DNA from: Colwellia demingiae
GTDB taxonomy: Bacteria > Pseudomonadota > Gammaproteobacteria > Enterobacterales > Alteromonadaceae
Direction: 5' to 3'
Assembly: GCF_007954275.1 (NCBI RefSeq)
Contig: NZ_VOLT01000006.1
Location: 124,001-188,000, forward strand
DNA length: 64,000 nucleotides
Made by a program: the position numbers and the translations under genes. The notes below the pieces were generated by a model. The model was given only the letters and a program-made list of their open reading frames with translations. It searched no databases and had not been told where the DNA came from. Shown piece by piece: positions 40,601 to 47,138 of the stretch; positions within the stretch are counted from its first letter, which is position 1, and every line of letters starts with the position of its first letter.

Positions 40601-41766
40601 GTGCCAGTGTCACCACCAGTATCGTCACCGCCATTGTCGCCACCATCGTTATCGATAATAACAGAGACATTGTCGAAATAAGCATCGATCATACAGCCTG
40701 CATTAGCGCCACAGTCAGCTTTAAGTTGCAATGTCACTCCACCGCTAGCATCGCTACCAGTGGTCGTTGTGAAGCTATAATTAGTCCACGTACCGTTAGG
40801 AAAAATCGGAGCACCACCTAGGATTTCAGCTTTAGAAACACCACCGGCGTCTAACTCAGAGAAAAATTCAGCAAAAATAACACCGCCAGCCCCTTCGACC
40901 GAACCAACTAAATCGAACGAAATAGTGATTGATGTGTTAGGTGGAACAGTACCCGCACCTAGGTTAGCTTGTTTGATCACAGGAAACGATGCAGGGCCAC
41001 CGTCTACAGGTACGCTTGCAATAAGATTGCCTGAAAAAGTACCATTTTTAGCCTGAACATTAGTTGCCGAAAAAGAGCCACTGTTATCCTCTGCGTATGA
41101 AGTCCAGCCGGAAGTATCGCCCGTTTCAAAATCACCATTGATAGAAAGCTCAGTGCTAATATTGCCGTCGTCTAATTGAGCTGCGGAACAACCCTCTTCA
41201 TTAACGTCAGCATCTATTGCTGTGTCAGGACATATATCAAGGGCATCATTAACGGTGTCATTATCGCTATCTAATTGTGTAAGAGCACACCCATTTTCAT
41301 TAACTTCAGCATCTGCAGCAGTATCTGGACATAAATCAAGATCATCAATAACGCCGTCAATATCGGCATCTTCTGGAGGAGGGTTGCTTTGAAAGCTGGT
41401 ATCGAAAGTAAGACGACTACGACGCGCATATTCGAATCGAGCGGTTACTGATTTAGACGAGTTAGGCGTCAGTTTAGTTGGTACTAAATCGAAGTAAGGT
41501 ACGCCAGTATCCGTTGTACCATCTTGGTCTTTTACGGGAAGTGTAGAATTTTCGATTAAGACGCGAAACGGACCTGTAAATTCTTCAGAGCCATTATTGG
41601 TTATTTTTATTTGAACAATATAAGCGTTTTGTCCACGAACATAACGCGCTTTAGAAGTAGATATAGAAATATCATCGTCGAGTGTTGCCCAATCAGCGAA
41701 TGCTGCATTAGACAATAGTAAGAAAAATATGCAACAAAACCCTTTAAAGAAATTATTTATCTGCAT
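31675..41766 (-). CDS. Giant secreted GH81-GH16 endo-beta-1,3-glucanase with many binding domains
   Basis: A 3,363-residue exported protein with two different laminarinase modules. Approximate order: signal peptide (1-24); beta-sandwich; two thrombospondin type-3 Ca2+ repeats (133-200); CBM-like domain 'NGDFETGDTSGW' (207-373); CBM56-like domain (388-472); CBM4-like domain (490-626); GH81 catalytic module (640-1470); CBM4-like (1494-1627); jelly-roll domain (1649-1809); NGDFE-type CBM (1834-1996); jelly-roll (2026-2174); GH16 module (2191-2476); jelly-roll (2511-2671); CBM4-like (2698-2833); three tandem C-terminal domains with a GEWSTGT motif (2845-3363). GH81 shows DHHFHYGY (D1143) and ESTSEAAN (E1219, E1223). 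GH16 shows GEIDIFE with E2308, D2310 and E2313. Both families cut beta-1,3-glucan internally. Gly/Thr/Asp-rich linkers separate the modules. The gene lies 9 bases after a PEP-CTERM gene. Confidence 0.92.
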   Translation of the reverse strand: MQINNFFKGFCCIFFLLLSNAAFADWATLDDDISISTSKARYVRGQNAYIVQIKITNNGSEEFTGPFRVLIENSTLPVKDQDGTTDTGVPYFDLVPTKLTPNSSKSVTARFEYARRSRLTFDTSFQSNPPPEDADIDGVIDDLDLCPDTAADAEVNENGCALTQLDSDNDTVNDALDICPDTAIDADVNEEGCSAAQLDDGNISTELSINGDFETGDTSGWTSYAEDNSGSFSATNVQAKNGTFSGNLIASVPVDGGPASFPVIKQANLGAGTVPPNTSITISFDLVGSVEGAGGVIFAEFFSELDAGGVSKAEILGGAPIFPNGTWTNYSFTTTTGSDASGGVTLQLKADCGANAGCMIDAYFDNVSVIIDNDGGDNGGDDTGGDTGTGNSTYGLEVTSETSVTLFVNNIGWADAHYSVNGAPQQNVRMENAGNHNAHTVEGLINDDVIVYSFTYEQDTGGAIDSESITYVVGTGEVGSGGGDTGGDTSTGEEVLANGSFDSGTEGWNGGTIIAEGDNNVFVAEVAAPGNPWDVNLSQIMTIIPDATYVLIFKAKASVARTIIAGLGLAHDPWTNVTETAALTRDWQTFTYTLTTSGFGDDNSRVLFDMGAEAGTVYLDDISVTLQSGDDTGEDDYVDTSTYFLEPPTDYVRTAVDANDPSTYNISNYGAGNISDSVNPDGYTCTYDYGNWIGSAGVTEPGVSGCDPIGTPTYLHPQVIGDIANDPTPTHKWWGSIPFHGEMAIGDPNQAAYITPDPIAARVSNKGVRVLGIPTGMRGDDGKFVYAIPDPFNEVFDGIAVSNSVFTELDAYLKDYSDGSVTVQWQSGNKPVMEATFVHGSPYIYFKAFRGQIVVKTKAADGGEKGTFYQQGNSLGVWTDVAGIRNDFLITGEGSTTFDEISSNAITVNNDSNEITLTLLPPNGAITPSNNTADFFAALARNVVRKVDIDYSVNRSDNSVTVSHSYLDSEGNAVETAAGMLPMAWKNSSQAVSAHKVRSARGIVKFSQTSAFSYELPFVGVLPTLPSTIGDFDNQYLIDLVTEYLDKGPEQWNLNNDGNVANDTYWAGKSYGKMAEMVAIARSIGMDTEADAFITWLKAELEDWFTADTNGSLDTQKYFVYDDEWSSLLGMQESFGSHQSLNDHHFHYGYFVRAAAEICRVDAAWCGSDQYGPMIDLLIRDYAASKDDSMFPYLRNFDPANGFSWASGNANFALGNNNESTSEAANAYGAIALYGMITGNDALIEKGMYLHASSTSAYWEYWNNIDRFRNESADYPDRGNDYDNFPADYNRINTSIIWGTGSSFSTWFSGAYAHILGIQGLPLNPLVLHVGQYPDYMKEYVALGLEESSNGKPSGLADDQWRDIWWNLWAMTDADASFADYQTMAPNYSTETGESKAHTYHWVKTWQELGHLKTGSGDLTANHPAAVAFDNYGKTTYIAYNFGDTSITVTYSNGQQLNVAANSFEIVTVGESTDPGDSGTGGDTGTGGDTGTENELLTNSSFDNGTEGWNGGNVTLEGDNSVFIAEVAAPGNPWDVNLSQIMTIVPDATYVLSFKAKASVARTIIAGLGLAHDPWTNVVETPELTTDWQTFTYTLTTTGLGDDNSRVLFDMGAEAGTVYLDDISVTLQSGGDTGTGGDDTGGDTTPSGIAAIDFETDGVGANFAWNVFENEDNPAVQIVANPYSGSNNSSSTVAMFTARQAGAAWAGAESAHGEFGPMTLDATNSIVKIMVYKTVISDVALKFAIASGGAQADIKVANTLINEWEELTFDFSGQIGTAESINIDQIIVFPDFNAAREHDNVVYFDNITFNGASDTGTGGDTGAGGNTGTGVELSINGDFEAGDTSGWISFATDNNGSFAATSVQANGGTFSGNLIANVPAEGGPASFPVVKQANIGIGTVVPNTPITISFDLFGSMAGVGGVVFAEFFSELDGGGVSKAELLGGAPMFPNGTWTHYSFTTTTGNDVSGGVTMQLKADCGANAGCMVDAYFDNVSVTVESDGSDTGGGDTGGDTDTGGDTGTGGGTDTAISDFEAETSTYVFSDFDGGVATIAANPDMSGVNTSAQVGQMLKFAGQHWGGTTYTLPSAIDISDTVFTMNVWSQRAVPVLFKLEGMNVERIVNHTGSGWEMLTFDFAGETGTGVTAITLIFDLGIMGDAAGDPANWTFYFDDINIVSGGNDGSDTGTGGTEPSEDWSMVWNDEFDGTDIDLSKWEHEVNCSGGGNNEKQCYTSNPENSFVDSGILKIVAKPESGQALPYSSARLRTKYKGDWKYGRVEVRAKPPQGQGSFPAIWMLPTDEVYGGWPHSGEIDIFESVNLKTVNSQGIEEAYVHGNLWYGRSWPNQSNSGSHFGLPENENPADGFHTYAIEWEEGEIRWYVDGYLYQTQLRSQVNIDSDGDANGLVHRGWFADYENEFHWDNSPFNQDFHLILNFAVGGSWSENVNNGGIDASAFNANNAFEFDYVRVYECSVNPTTGQGCASVRDGYLDPISEGGSLVDGDAPTPIKPSTGEAIDLVVFDNANNESWPAWSSNEETTFAIVTDDVDHDQVVEFSMGAAPAVVGFNTSQADIPVAYDGSPMLNNGWLEFDMKLVTPPNNANANWNLKVEQGGTTTESLIQISTPTAEWQHYAISLNDLSNAGLELNGIDVIMIFPDWAQGEGAVFRVDNITILQGENTGGDSGSGGDTGDGDSGPVAGEEILSNGSFDNGTEGWIGAVAVNTEGDNTFYQADIAVAGNPWDVNLSQIMTLIPGETYVLSFKAKASIARSMIAGLGLNSDPWTNVTETVALTTEWQTYNYVFTIAGFGDDNSRVLFDLGAEAGSVYIDDVSVSIQANTDGNTGGGDTGGQVVDDEFVIISSTDDTDVSLTPDTIGEWSTGTVIQADVTFDGLMGWELTSSANSPEQGNWGTVLAFQNGILGDFSLFNRVELTLATSGGYDGGFKVAISANGVSKEISLPLDQSIATWQTISIDAADIPLNLSSIDWIAVYGIGGQTGVSTINVTDFSLVKDDIIAFDNETMSDYVFISSDADITSDIIVDDDNNSAAGNIIFGEWSTGTTISEINYSGLDAIQLTAGGGWGAVLSLQGDISDGVNVDNYDVDMTNYTNIKFKVASQGAFERYALTIVSKVGNNETAQEVSFSLANPADWNSIDIDLAQYGVNLSNVNQMALFGVYAGGSASQKIYITDMVLYDSGKVAPAKDSSDDKFVFFSSSGESSDMIFDGDDSAHNGNTTISEWSTGTTLTSDVVYNGLNAFELTKGAGWGAVLALMGDTYGGVQEYKLDVAKYSTINFKIAAQGAFSAYFIDFIVDGAEFKVPVTVNSNWTEVSINVADIPLNLSKLTQIAIFGEGGGVGNKIYITDLNISK
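33270..40290 (-). repeat. Three DNA copies of a CBM4-like domain
   Basis: About 400-base segments at 33270-33680, 36885-37290 and 39880-40290 encode nearly the same domain, starting NGSFD or NSSFDNGTEGW and ending in YLDDISV. The bases themselves are strongly alike, most clearly between the second and third, which suggests fairly recent duplication or gene conversion. Confidence 0.8.
35780..41145 (-). repeat. Two DNA copies of an NGDFE-type CBM
   Basis: Segments at 35780-36265 and 40650-41145 encode near-identical domains of about 165 residues (NGDFE-GDTSGW to AYFDNVSV). Base identity between the copies is high by eye. The linker sequences with GDTG units around them are also repetitive. Confidence 0.78.
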
Positions 41767-41775
41767 TAGATGCCC

Positions 41776-42426
41776 TTATTTTTTTATTGATTTACGGACT
41801 AATTCATTCGCTAGTTTTCTACGGCTCATTAAACCGGCAAAACCAAGCGCAAATATTGCTAAGCTCGATGGCTCAGGTACATCAGTGGGAGCTTCTTCAA
41901 TAAATACATTATTGATTGAAACAAATGAGGTGTTTTCATCAAATTCACCACCTTCATCGTAAAGATAAAATGATAAAGACCAGCCTTGATTGGTATAACT
42001 GGTAAGCTCATCAGCACTTATTGCTAAAGATTCATAGAAACTATCAGTCCCCGTAATATTCAGTGAGAATAACTCTAAAATATCGAAATCATCGTTAATT
42101 AAACTGATGGATAAATAGTCATCAAAAAAGTTATCAAGAAAAGTGCTATCAACATTAAAGTCTATCGTTAAGACATAATCAGTATCAGCATCAAAGGCGA
42201 GTCCTTGCCATAATTCTGCTTCAAAATCAGGGAAATCGTTAACCTTAAGTTCTGCCAAGCACACTCCTGAAACATCATTTGTGCTAACATCACCATATTC
42301 TTCCCAACCACTTAGATTACAACTCCCTGTAGTTCCAAAACTACCATTGGTTATAAGCGTCGCTTGAGATTGTGTGGCAACAATCAGTAAACCTAATGCC
42401 GCAATCCCCTTTGTTAATATATTCAT
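41776..42426 (-). CDS. PEP-CTERM sorting-domain protein
   Basis: A 216-residue exported protein with a signal peptide (MNILTKGIAALGLLIVATQSQA). At the C terminus there is a PEP-CTERM tag: VPEPSSLAIFALGFAGLMSRRK, read as the PEP motif, a membrane-spanning stretch and a basic cluster. Such tags are processed by exosortase, and the proteins usually end up in the extracellular matrix or at the surface. The N-terminal part, NGSFGTTGSCNLSGWEEYG, resembles the start of the NGDFE/NGSFD binding domains of the giant enzyme, so it may be a carbohydrate-binding surface protein. Only 9 bases separate it from the laminarinase gene, so the two are probably one operon. No exosortase gene is in the window. 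Confidence 0.85.
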   Translation of the reverse strand: MNILTKGIAALGLLIVATQSQATLITNGSFGTTGSCNLSGWEEYGDVSTNDVSGVCLAELKVNDFPDFEAELWQGLAFDADTDYVLTIDFNVDSTFLDNFFDDYLSISLINDDFDILELFSLNITGTDSFYESLAISADELTSYTNQGWSLSFYLYDEGGEFDENTSFVSINNVFIEEAPTDVPEPSSLAIFALGFAGLMSRRKLANELVRKSIKK

Positions 42427-42963
42427 CTTCTACCCCAATATTTTTTGTTAGTGCATCCCAGCTTTAGAATTGATAAATAGACATTCAACGTTATCGAGAT
42501 AATTTGAATGTTTTTGAACATGACCGTACTAATCATATTTCTTCACAGTACTGGTTTTCTGTTCGCCTATTAAAATCAATCAAGTAAAGACAATAAATAC
42601 TGAAACATAGGCGACAATCAATCATCTTATTAGGTGATTAATTAAACAACGGCAATGCGCTAACATGGACTTTGTCAAAGACGAATCGGATAAGTTAAAA
42701 TGACAATGCGCCAACATGGACTTTAGCAGCGATGAATGGGAAATTGATGACATCAATTAAAGGATACAGTGAGGCTCAAATTTCAAATATTCACAATTTA
42801 TGAAATAATTAACCGCAGTAATGATTACTTTTTATAAGGAGTAAGGTGAATATGGGTATGACAGTTTAAGGACAAGCGGTAAAAGCTAGATGCATAAGTT
42901 GAATTACCGGGTCATAATTCAATTTAATAACTGTCATCGATTGCGAAATATAGGGATATTCCG
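42427..42963. other. Gene-free 537-base region upstream of the PEP-CTERM/laminarinase operon
   Basis: No credible coding sequence. It holds two 21-base direct repeats (42653-42673 and 42704-42724) and must contain the promoter of the laminarinase operon and the end of the two-component transcript. Confidence 0.6.
42653..42724. repeat. Pair of 21-base direct repeats upstream of laminarinase operon
   Basis: CAATGCGCTAACATGGACTTT at 42653 and CAATGCGCcAACATGGACTTT at 42704 differ at one base and are 51 bases apart, about 230-280 bases before the PEP-CTERM start. They could be paired binding sites for the adjacent LytTR regulator, but this is a guess from position. Confidence 0.6.
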
Positions 42964-43791
42964 CTACCAGTCAGATAAAAAGTCCTTGATCACGTCTCGG
43001 TAGTTTCGACTAACTTTGACTTGATCATACTCTCCAAGCTTTAGAAAATATTCGCCTTTGGTATGAGGTATAACTTTTTGAATATAGTTAAGATTTACTA
43101 TTGTTGAACGGTGAACTCGTTTAAATATTGATGGATCTAAATCATCTAACAAGTTTTTTAGCGTACTTCGCTTAATATGAGTAACACCTTGAGCGTGAAC
43201 ACAGCAATAATCACCTGCGGCGTCAACCCACTCAATATCAGCCTGTTTTAGCAAAGTAATATCATCTCTATCTTTAATGATTATTTTATGCTCTAGATTA
43301 CCCTTGTTTTGGCCTAATGAACTTTGCCCTTGTGAGCTTTGGCTTGAACTAGCACTATTTTCTCTTTCATTAATGGTATCTATTGCACCAATAATTCTTG
43401 ATTTATGCTCAGTTTCTTCTTCGGTTTCAAAGCGGACAATCGCTCGACTAACTGCCCGAGTAATTCGTTCTTCATCTATTGGCTTAAGAATATAATCAAC
43501 AGCATGTACATCAAAAGCATCTAATGCGTATTGCTCAAAGGCCGTGGTAAAAATTACCAAGGGTACAATGTCTGATTGGAGTTTTTTAATAACACCAAAA
43601 CCGTCAACACCGGGCATTTGAATATCCAGAAAGATCAGATCGGGTGCCAAGTCCATTGTCTTCTCAATTGCTTCTCTACCGTTCTTACACTCAGCAATTA
43701 TTTCGATTTCAGGAACTTTATTTAATTTGGCACGTAATAAATTAAGTGCCAATGGCTCATCATCAACTATTATTGTTCTTAATTTAGGCAT
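42964..43791 (-). CDS. LytTR-family response regulator
   Basis: A 275-residue response regulator of the LytR/AlgR group. The receiver domain (1-120) begins TIIVDDEPLALNLL and has the phosphoacceptor D56 in LIFLDIQMPGVDGFG. A serine/glutamine-rich linker (about 150-165) leads to a LytTR DNA-binding domain (170-272) with VDAAGDYCCVHA and FKRVHRSTIVNLNYIQKV. LytTR proteins bind paired direct repeats. It follows its histidine kinase gene by 50 bases and lies between the laminarinase and GH149 operons. Control of one or both is likely but not shown. Confidence 0.93.
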   Translation of the reverse strand: MPKLRTIIVDDEPLALNLLRAKLNKVPEIEIIAECKNGREAIEKTMDLAPDLIFLDIQMPGVDGFGVIKKLQSDIVPLVIFTTAFEQYALDAFDVHAVDYILKPIDEERITRAVSRAIVRFETEEETEHKSRIIGAIDTINERENSASSSQSSQGQSSLGQNKGNLEHKIIIKDRDDITLLKQADIEWVDAAGDYCCVHAQGVTHIKRSTLKNLLDDLDPSIFKRVHRSTIVNLNYIQKVIPHTKGEYFLKLGEYDQVKVSRNYRDVIKDFLSDW

Positions 43792-43841
43792 AAAGCTAAC
43801 TAACCTTCATTGAATTATATGCTTGATTAACTATATCAGGT

Positions 43842-44972
43842 TCAGCCGATATCCAGTGGTAATTTAATGGTATTTTTTAAACCACCAGAAGGTCTAACAT
43901 TAAGATTATATACATAATTATCGTTATATAACGCTTTAAGGCGTTCATCGATATTACGCAGTCCAACACCTCGGCCTGTTTTACTCTTAATTTTATTTAT
44001 ATCAACACATTTAGCTGCCCCTGTATCACTTAATTCTAGTACCAACATATTATCAATTACATCAGCCGATAAACTTATGACTCCACCTTCTTCATTTTGT
44101 GCAATAACATGCTTCATCGAATTTTCAATAAGAGGCTGCAGTAATAAACTAGGAATTAACGCGGATTTTGCTACTTCTGATATTTTAAAATCTAGTTGAA
44201 GTCGCTCTCCAAAGCGAGTTTTTTCTATTTCTAAATAAAGTTTTAATGCTTTTAATTCAAATTCTAACGCTATTTTAGTATCAGGGTCATTATCTAGTGA
44301 ATAACGTAAGAATTTACTCAACTGAACCGTCATCTGCTGTGCTTTTTCTGCTAACTCAGATTCAATCAGAGAGTTTATCGCATTCAATGTATTACAAAGA
44401 AAATGTGGATTTAACTGATACCTAAGCATTTTGATTTTGGCATCTCTTGCAACGGTCTGTGCACTTAACCTTTTTAATTGTTCTGTTTTTGCTTCAGCTT
44501 CCTTTTTAAGCATAATTTCATGTTCAAATTGCAATAATTGATAATAGCGAATACCATGATAAAAACCGGCCCAGCAAAAATAAATAAAGATACTACTAAA
44601 ATACCAACCGCCAAATTGAGTCCAAATTTCATCAGTGCCCGTCAGTCTTATGTAGAGTTCTACCCTAATAACTGTCCAGATAAAAGAAATCAATAATACC
44701 GAAGTAATACTAACGAATACACGTATAAAAATGGAGGTATTCCAACACCTCATAAAAACCCAATACAAGGGCAGTGAGAATACTACACCAACAAAAGATT
44801 GTAAAAAGGTGTGATTTAGGTGTGCAACATCTATTTGAACATACCAAAGTGTTAAGGAAACTAGACTGATTAAAGAAACAAAAGACCAAAAACAGAACTG
44901 TAAAAACCAAAATAGGTAGATAGGATTTTCTGATATAGAGTTGTATTTTTGTTGTAAAAAATGTTCGGACAT
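43842..44972 (-). CDS. LytS/YehU-type sensor histidine kinase
   Basis: A 376-residue membrane histidine kinase. Four hydrophobic segments lie in the first 150 residues (starting PIYLFWFLQFCFWSFVSL), without a large extracytoplasmic domain. A short coiled region follows, then the His_kinase domain with LRYQLNPHFLCNTLNAINSL holding the phosphorylated histidine. An HATPase domain with PLIENSMKHV (N box) and GRGVGLRNIDERL (G box) ends the protein. It pairs with the LytTR regulator downstream. The signal could be membrane-borne or come through a partner, as no sugar-sensing domain is visible. Confidence 0.92.
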   Translation of the reverse strand: MSEHFLQQKYNSISENPIYLFWFLQFCFWSFVSLISLVSLTLWYVQIDVAHLNHTFLQSFVGVVFSLPLYWVFMRCWNTSIFIRVFVSITSVLLISFIWTVIRVELYIRLTGTDEIWTQFGGWYFSSIFIYFCWAGFYHGIRYYQLLQFEHEIMLKKEAEAKTEQLKRLSAQTVARDAKIKMLRYQLNPHFLCNTLNAINSLIESELAEKAQQMTVQLSKFLRYSLDNDPDTKIALEFELKALKLYLEIEKTRFGERLQLDFKISEVAKSALIPSLLLQPLIENSMKHVIAQNEEGGVISLSADVIDNMLVLELSDTGAAKCVDINKIKSKTGRGVGLRNIDERLKALYNDNYVYNLNVRPSGGLKNTIKLPLDIG

Positions 44973-45118
44973 AGTGTCTCCTGGCGTTTCAACTTATTAT
45001 GTTACAACTTATTATCAACCGGATCGATCGTAAAATTCCTATCCGTCGCATGTATGACCCACCTTAACGCAAACAGTAAAAAATAATAAATACCATTAAG
45101 TCATTATCTTAGTCTATA

Positions 45119-45154
45119 AAAACAATAACCCCCGTTTAAAAAACGAGGGTTATT
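45119..45154 (-). terminator. Rho-independent terminator of the GH149-GH17 operon
   Basis: AATAACCCCCGTTT and AAACGAGGGTTATT (45124-45137 and 45141-45154) form a 14-bp stem with one G-T pair. On the minus strand it is followed by GTTTTTA. It lies about 26 bases after the GH17 stop. Confidence 0.9.
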
Positions 45155-45179
45155 AAATAAGCTACACCGCTAAATGAAA

Positions 45180-46190
45180 TTAGGCCACTTCATCCTGTGT
45201 ATTAATATTAACGATTGTATCTGCATGAGTTGTTTTTCTGGGGAATATGTCTTTCATGACTAACTTAGGTGTGCGATCAACATAAAACAATCCCCAATGT
45301 TTTTCTGGCTCTAGTGGATCTGACGAGCCCTTCCATGGTTCATCAAAAGCTTCAAAGACAAAGGTTAATATTTTCTCTTGTGTTGTCCATGCAAGCAATT
45401 CCTCATAGTAATGTGCCTGTAAGTCTTCGTTAGCATTCCACGGTTCTATACCCCTGCCATTTGATGCCGTTGTCCAACCCGCTTCAGTAATAATCACTGG
45501 CTTATCAGGGTAATGATTTGCCACACTATAATAATTTTGTTTGGTATATTCGAGCGCATCTTCCATTGTTCTAAATTCCCATGCAGGATAAGTATGAATG
45601 GAAATAAAATCTAATTCAGCAACCAAAGGCTCCAATTTGTACGTCCATGGAACGTAGTTTTCGCAAAAAGTAACAGGTTGTTTAATTTCTTTTTTGATTT
45701 GACGAACATAATTCACTAGTCTATCCACTGGCACCATATGATCGGTCCATTCAACGCTAGCTTCATTACCGACAGATACTGAGAAAACAATGTCATCATA
45801 CTTTAATGATAACTCGATCATTTTATGTATTTCATTACAGTTATTCTGTCGGTTAGCACTAAGAGTTTCTTCGCTAAATTCAGCACCCCATGGACAATGA
45901 GGGTTACTCATTTCAGCAGCCATATCAACACCGAGCATTACTTTGAAATGTAATGCTTCTATACGAATAACATCTAAAACAATTTCAGCATGTGGTCCAC
46001 AATCGTAAATACGAAGGTAATTCCAATTGCTTGCTAGTATAAGTAAGTCTTCCTTAACTTCGTCATACGTTGGATAAATGCCCTCTCTTGGGTTTTGTCC
46101 ATCACGATAGCCAGAATAACAAATAGCATTGGCATGGCTTAAATTCATTGAACTAATTGTTGCTACTTTATCACTGTGTTTCTTAAACAT
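45180..46190 (-). CDS. GH17 beta-1,3-glucanase-like enzyme, cytoplasmic (first copy)
   Basis: A 336-residue family 17 glycoside hydrolase. The fold begins NAICYSGYRDGQNP. The acid/base is E143 in SVGNEAS and the nucleophile E236 in IITEAGW. FEAFDEPWKG near residues 285-300 is also typical. There is no signal peptide, unlike the secreted plant and fungal members, so it should act on imported beta-1,3-gluco-oligosaccharides. Hydrolysis or transglycosylation are both known in the family. Its start overlaps the end of the other GH17 gene by 8 bases. A relic of a close homologue lies at 52725-52982. Confidence 0.88.
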   Translation of the reverse strand: MFKKHSDKVATISSMNLSHANAICYSGYRDGQNPREGIYPTYDEVKEDLLILASNWNYLRIYDCGPHAEIVLDVIRIEALHFKVMLGVDMAAEMSNPHCPWGAEFSEETLSANRQNNCNEIHKMIELSLKYDDIVFSVSVGNEASVEWTDHMVPVDRLVNYVRQIKKEIKQPVTFCENYVPWTYKLEPLVAELDFISIHTYPAWEFRTMEDALEYTKQNYYSVANHYPDKPVIITEAGWTTASNGRGIEPWNANEDLQAHYYEELLAWTTQEKILTFVFEAFDEPWKGSSDPLEPEKHWGLFYVDRTPKLVMKDIFPRKTTHADTIVNINTQDEVA

Positions 46191-47070
46191 ATTTCATTTT
46201 CCCGTCTTTATCCCAAAGTCCCCAATAAGCACCTACATCGCCTTCATCAGCGACTTTCCATGTTTCATCAAATGATGAAAAATAGAAAATTTCGATACCA
46301 TCTTCTTCCGCCCATAAGTAAGTATTTATAAAATACTTCAAGGCATTTTCATACGATGGCTCTGCACCTCTTTCAGCAGTACCAACATTCGGCCAACCGG
46401 TTTCGGTGATAATGACTCTTTTGCCCTTACCTGCTTTCACGGCACGTCGATACATATCTTTCATATAAAGTAACGCATAATCCGCTGAGCAGCCTTCCCA
46501 GAATGGGTAACAATTGGCTAAAATAACATCACAGGCATCGGCTATCCGTGGGTAATCTTCAAATTCAAAGTAAGCATCAACATAACCCACTTCAACATTC
46601 GGCAAGGCTTGTTTGGCGCGATTGATATAGTCCAACAATTGCTCTTCCGATAAATCACCACGCAGTAGTACTTCATTGCCTACCGCCAAAATATCGACAT
46701 GTCCTTCTGTTGCAGCACAAATGGCATTAGCGAGCTCTTTTTCATTGTTTTCTAGATCGCTATCTAACCAAACACCTACCATAGTATTAAGGCCATTGGC
46801 TTTTGAAATAGCGGGGATTTTTTCATTACCTTCTGTACAAGAAAAAGAGCGTACCCAATTTATATTGGGCTTAATTATGTTTAAACGCTCAGATATTTGT
46901 TCCGCTTCAATTTGTGTACCCGGTCCTTGTACTTCAACATAGGGACTAAAAGATATGCCATGAATTTTCTCAGTTAAAATATTGCTTGCTAAAGCTCGCA
47001 ATTCATCAACTGACAAGTTTGAAAAATTCACACCTGCCAATGACATATACTTATTGTATTTACTCGACAT
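46183..47070 (-). CDS. GH17 beta-1,3-glucanase-like enzyme, cytoplasmic (second copy)
   Basis: A 295-residue family 17 enzyme from the ATG at 47070, which has GGAG six bases upstream; a codon four residues earlier lacks this. It starts LAGVNFSNLS and GISFSPYVEVQGPGTQI. E133 in AVGNEVLLRG is the likely acid/base and E223 in IITETGWPNVG the nucleophile. No signal peptide. It differs clearly from its neighbour at 45180, so the pair probably divides the work, for instance by chain length or by linear versus branched ends. It lies 69 bases after the GH149-like phosphorylase gene, and the three probably form one transcript. Confidence 0.9.
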   Translation of the reverse strand: MSSKYNKYMSLAGVNFSNLSVDELRALASNILTEKIHGISFSPYVEVQGPGTQIEAEQISERLNIIKPNINWVRSFSCTEGNEKIPAISKANGLNTMVGVWLDSDLENNEKELANAICAATEGHVDILAVGNEVLLRGDLSEEQLLDYINRAKQALPNVEVGYVDAYFEFEDYPRIADACDVILANCYPFWEGCSADYALLYMKDMYRRAVKAGKGKRVIITETGWPNVGTAERGAEPSYENALKYFINTYLWAEEDGIEIFYFSSFDETWKVADEGDVGAYWGLWDKDGKMKYV

Positions 47071-47138
47071 TTTGTACTCCAAAAAATTTCGTTTTATTAT
47101 TCAAATAACGTTTTATTAGTATTATTTACTCAGCAATC

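Noticed and set aside
35690..41145. Repeated GDTG/GTGG-coding units in the large gene, looking like a repeat array
   Set aside because: They are low-complexity linkers between protein domains in a continuous reading frame, with uneven spacing. They are not a CRISPR array.
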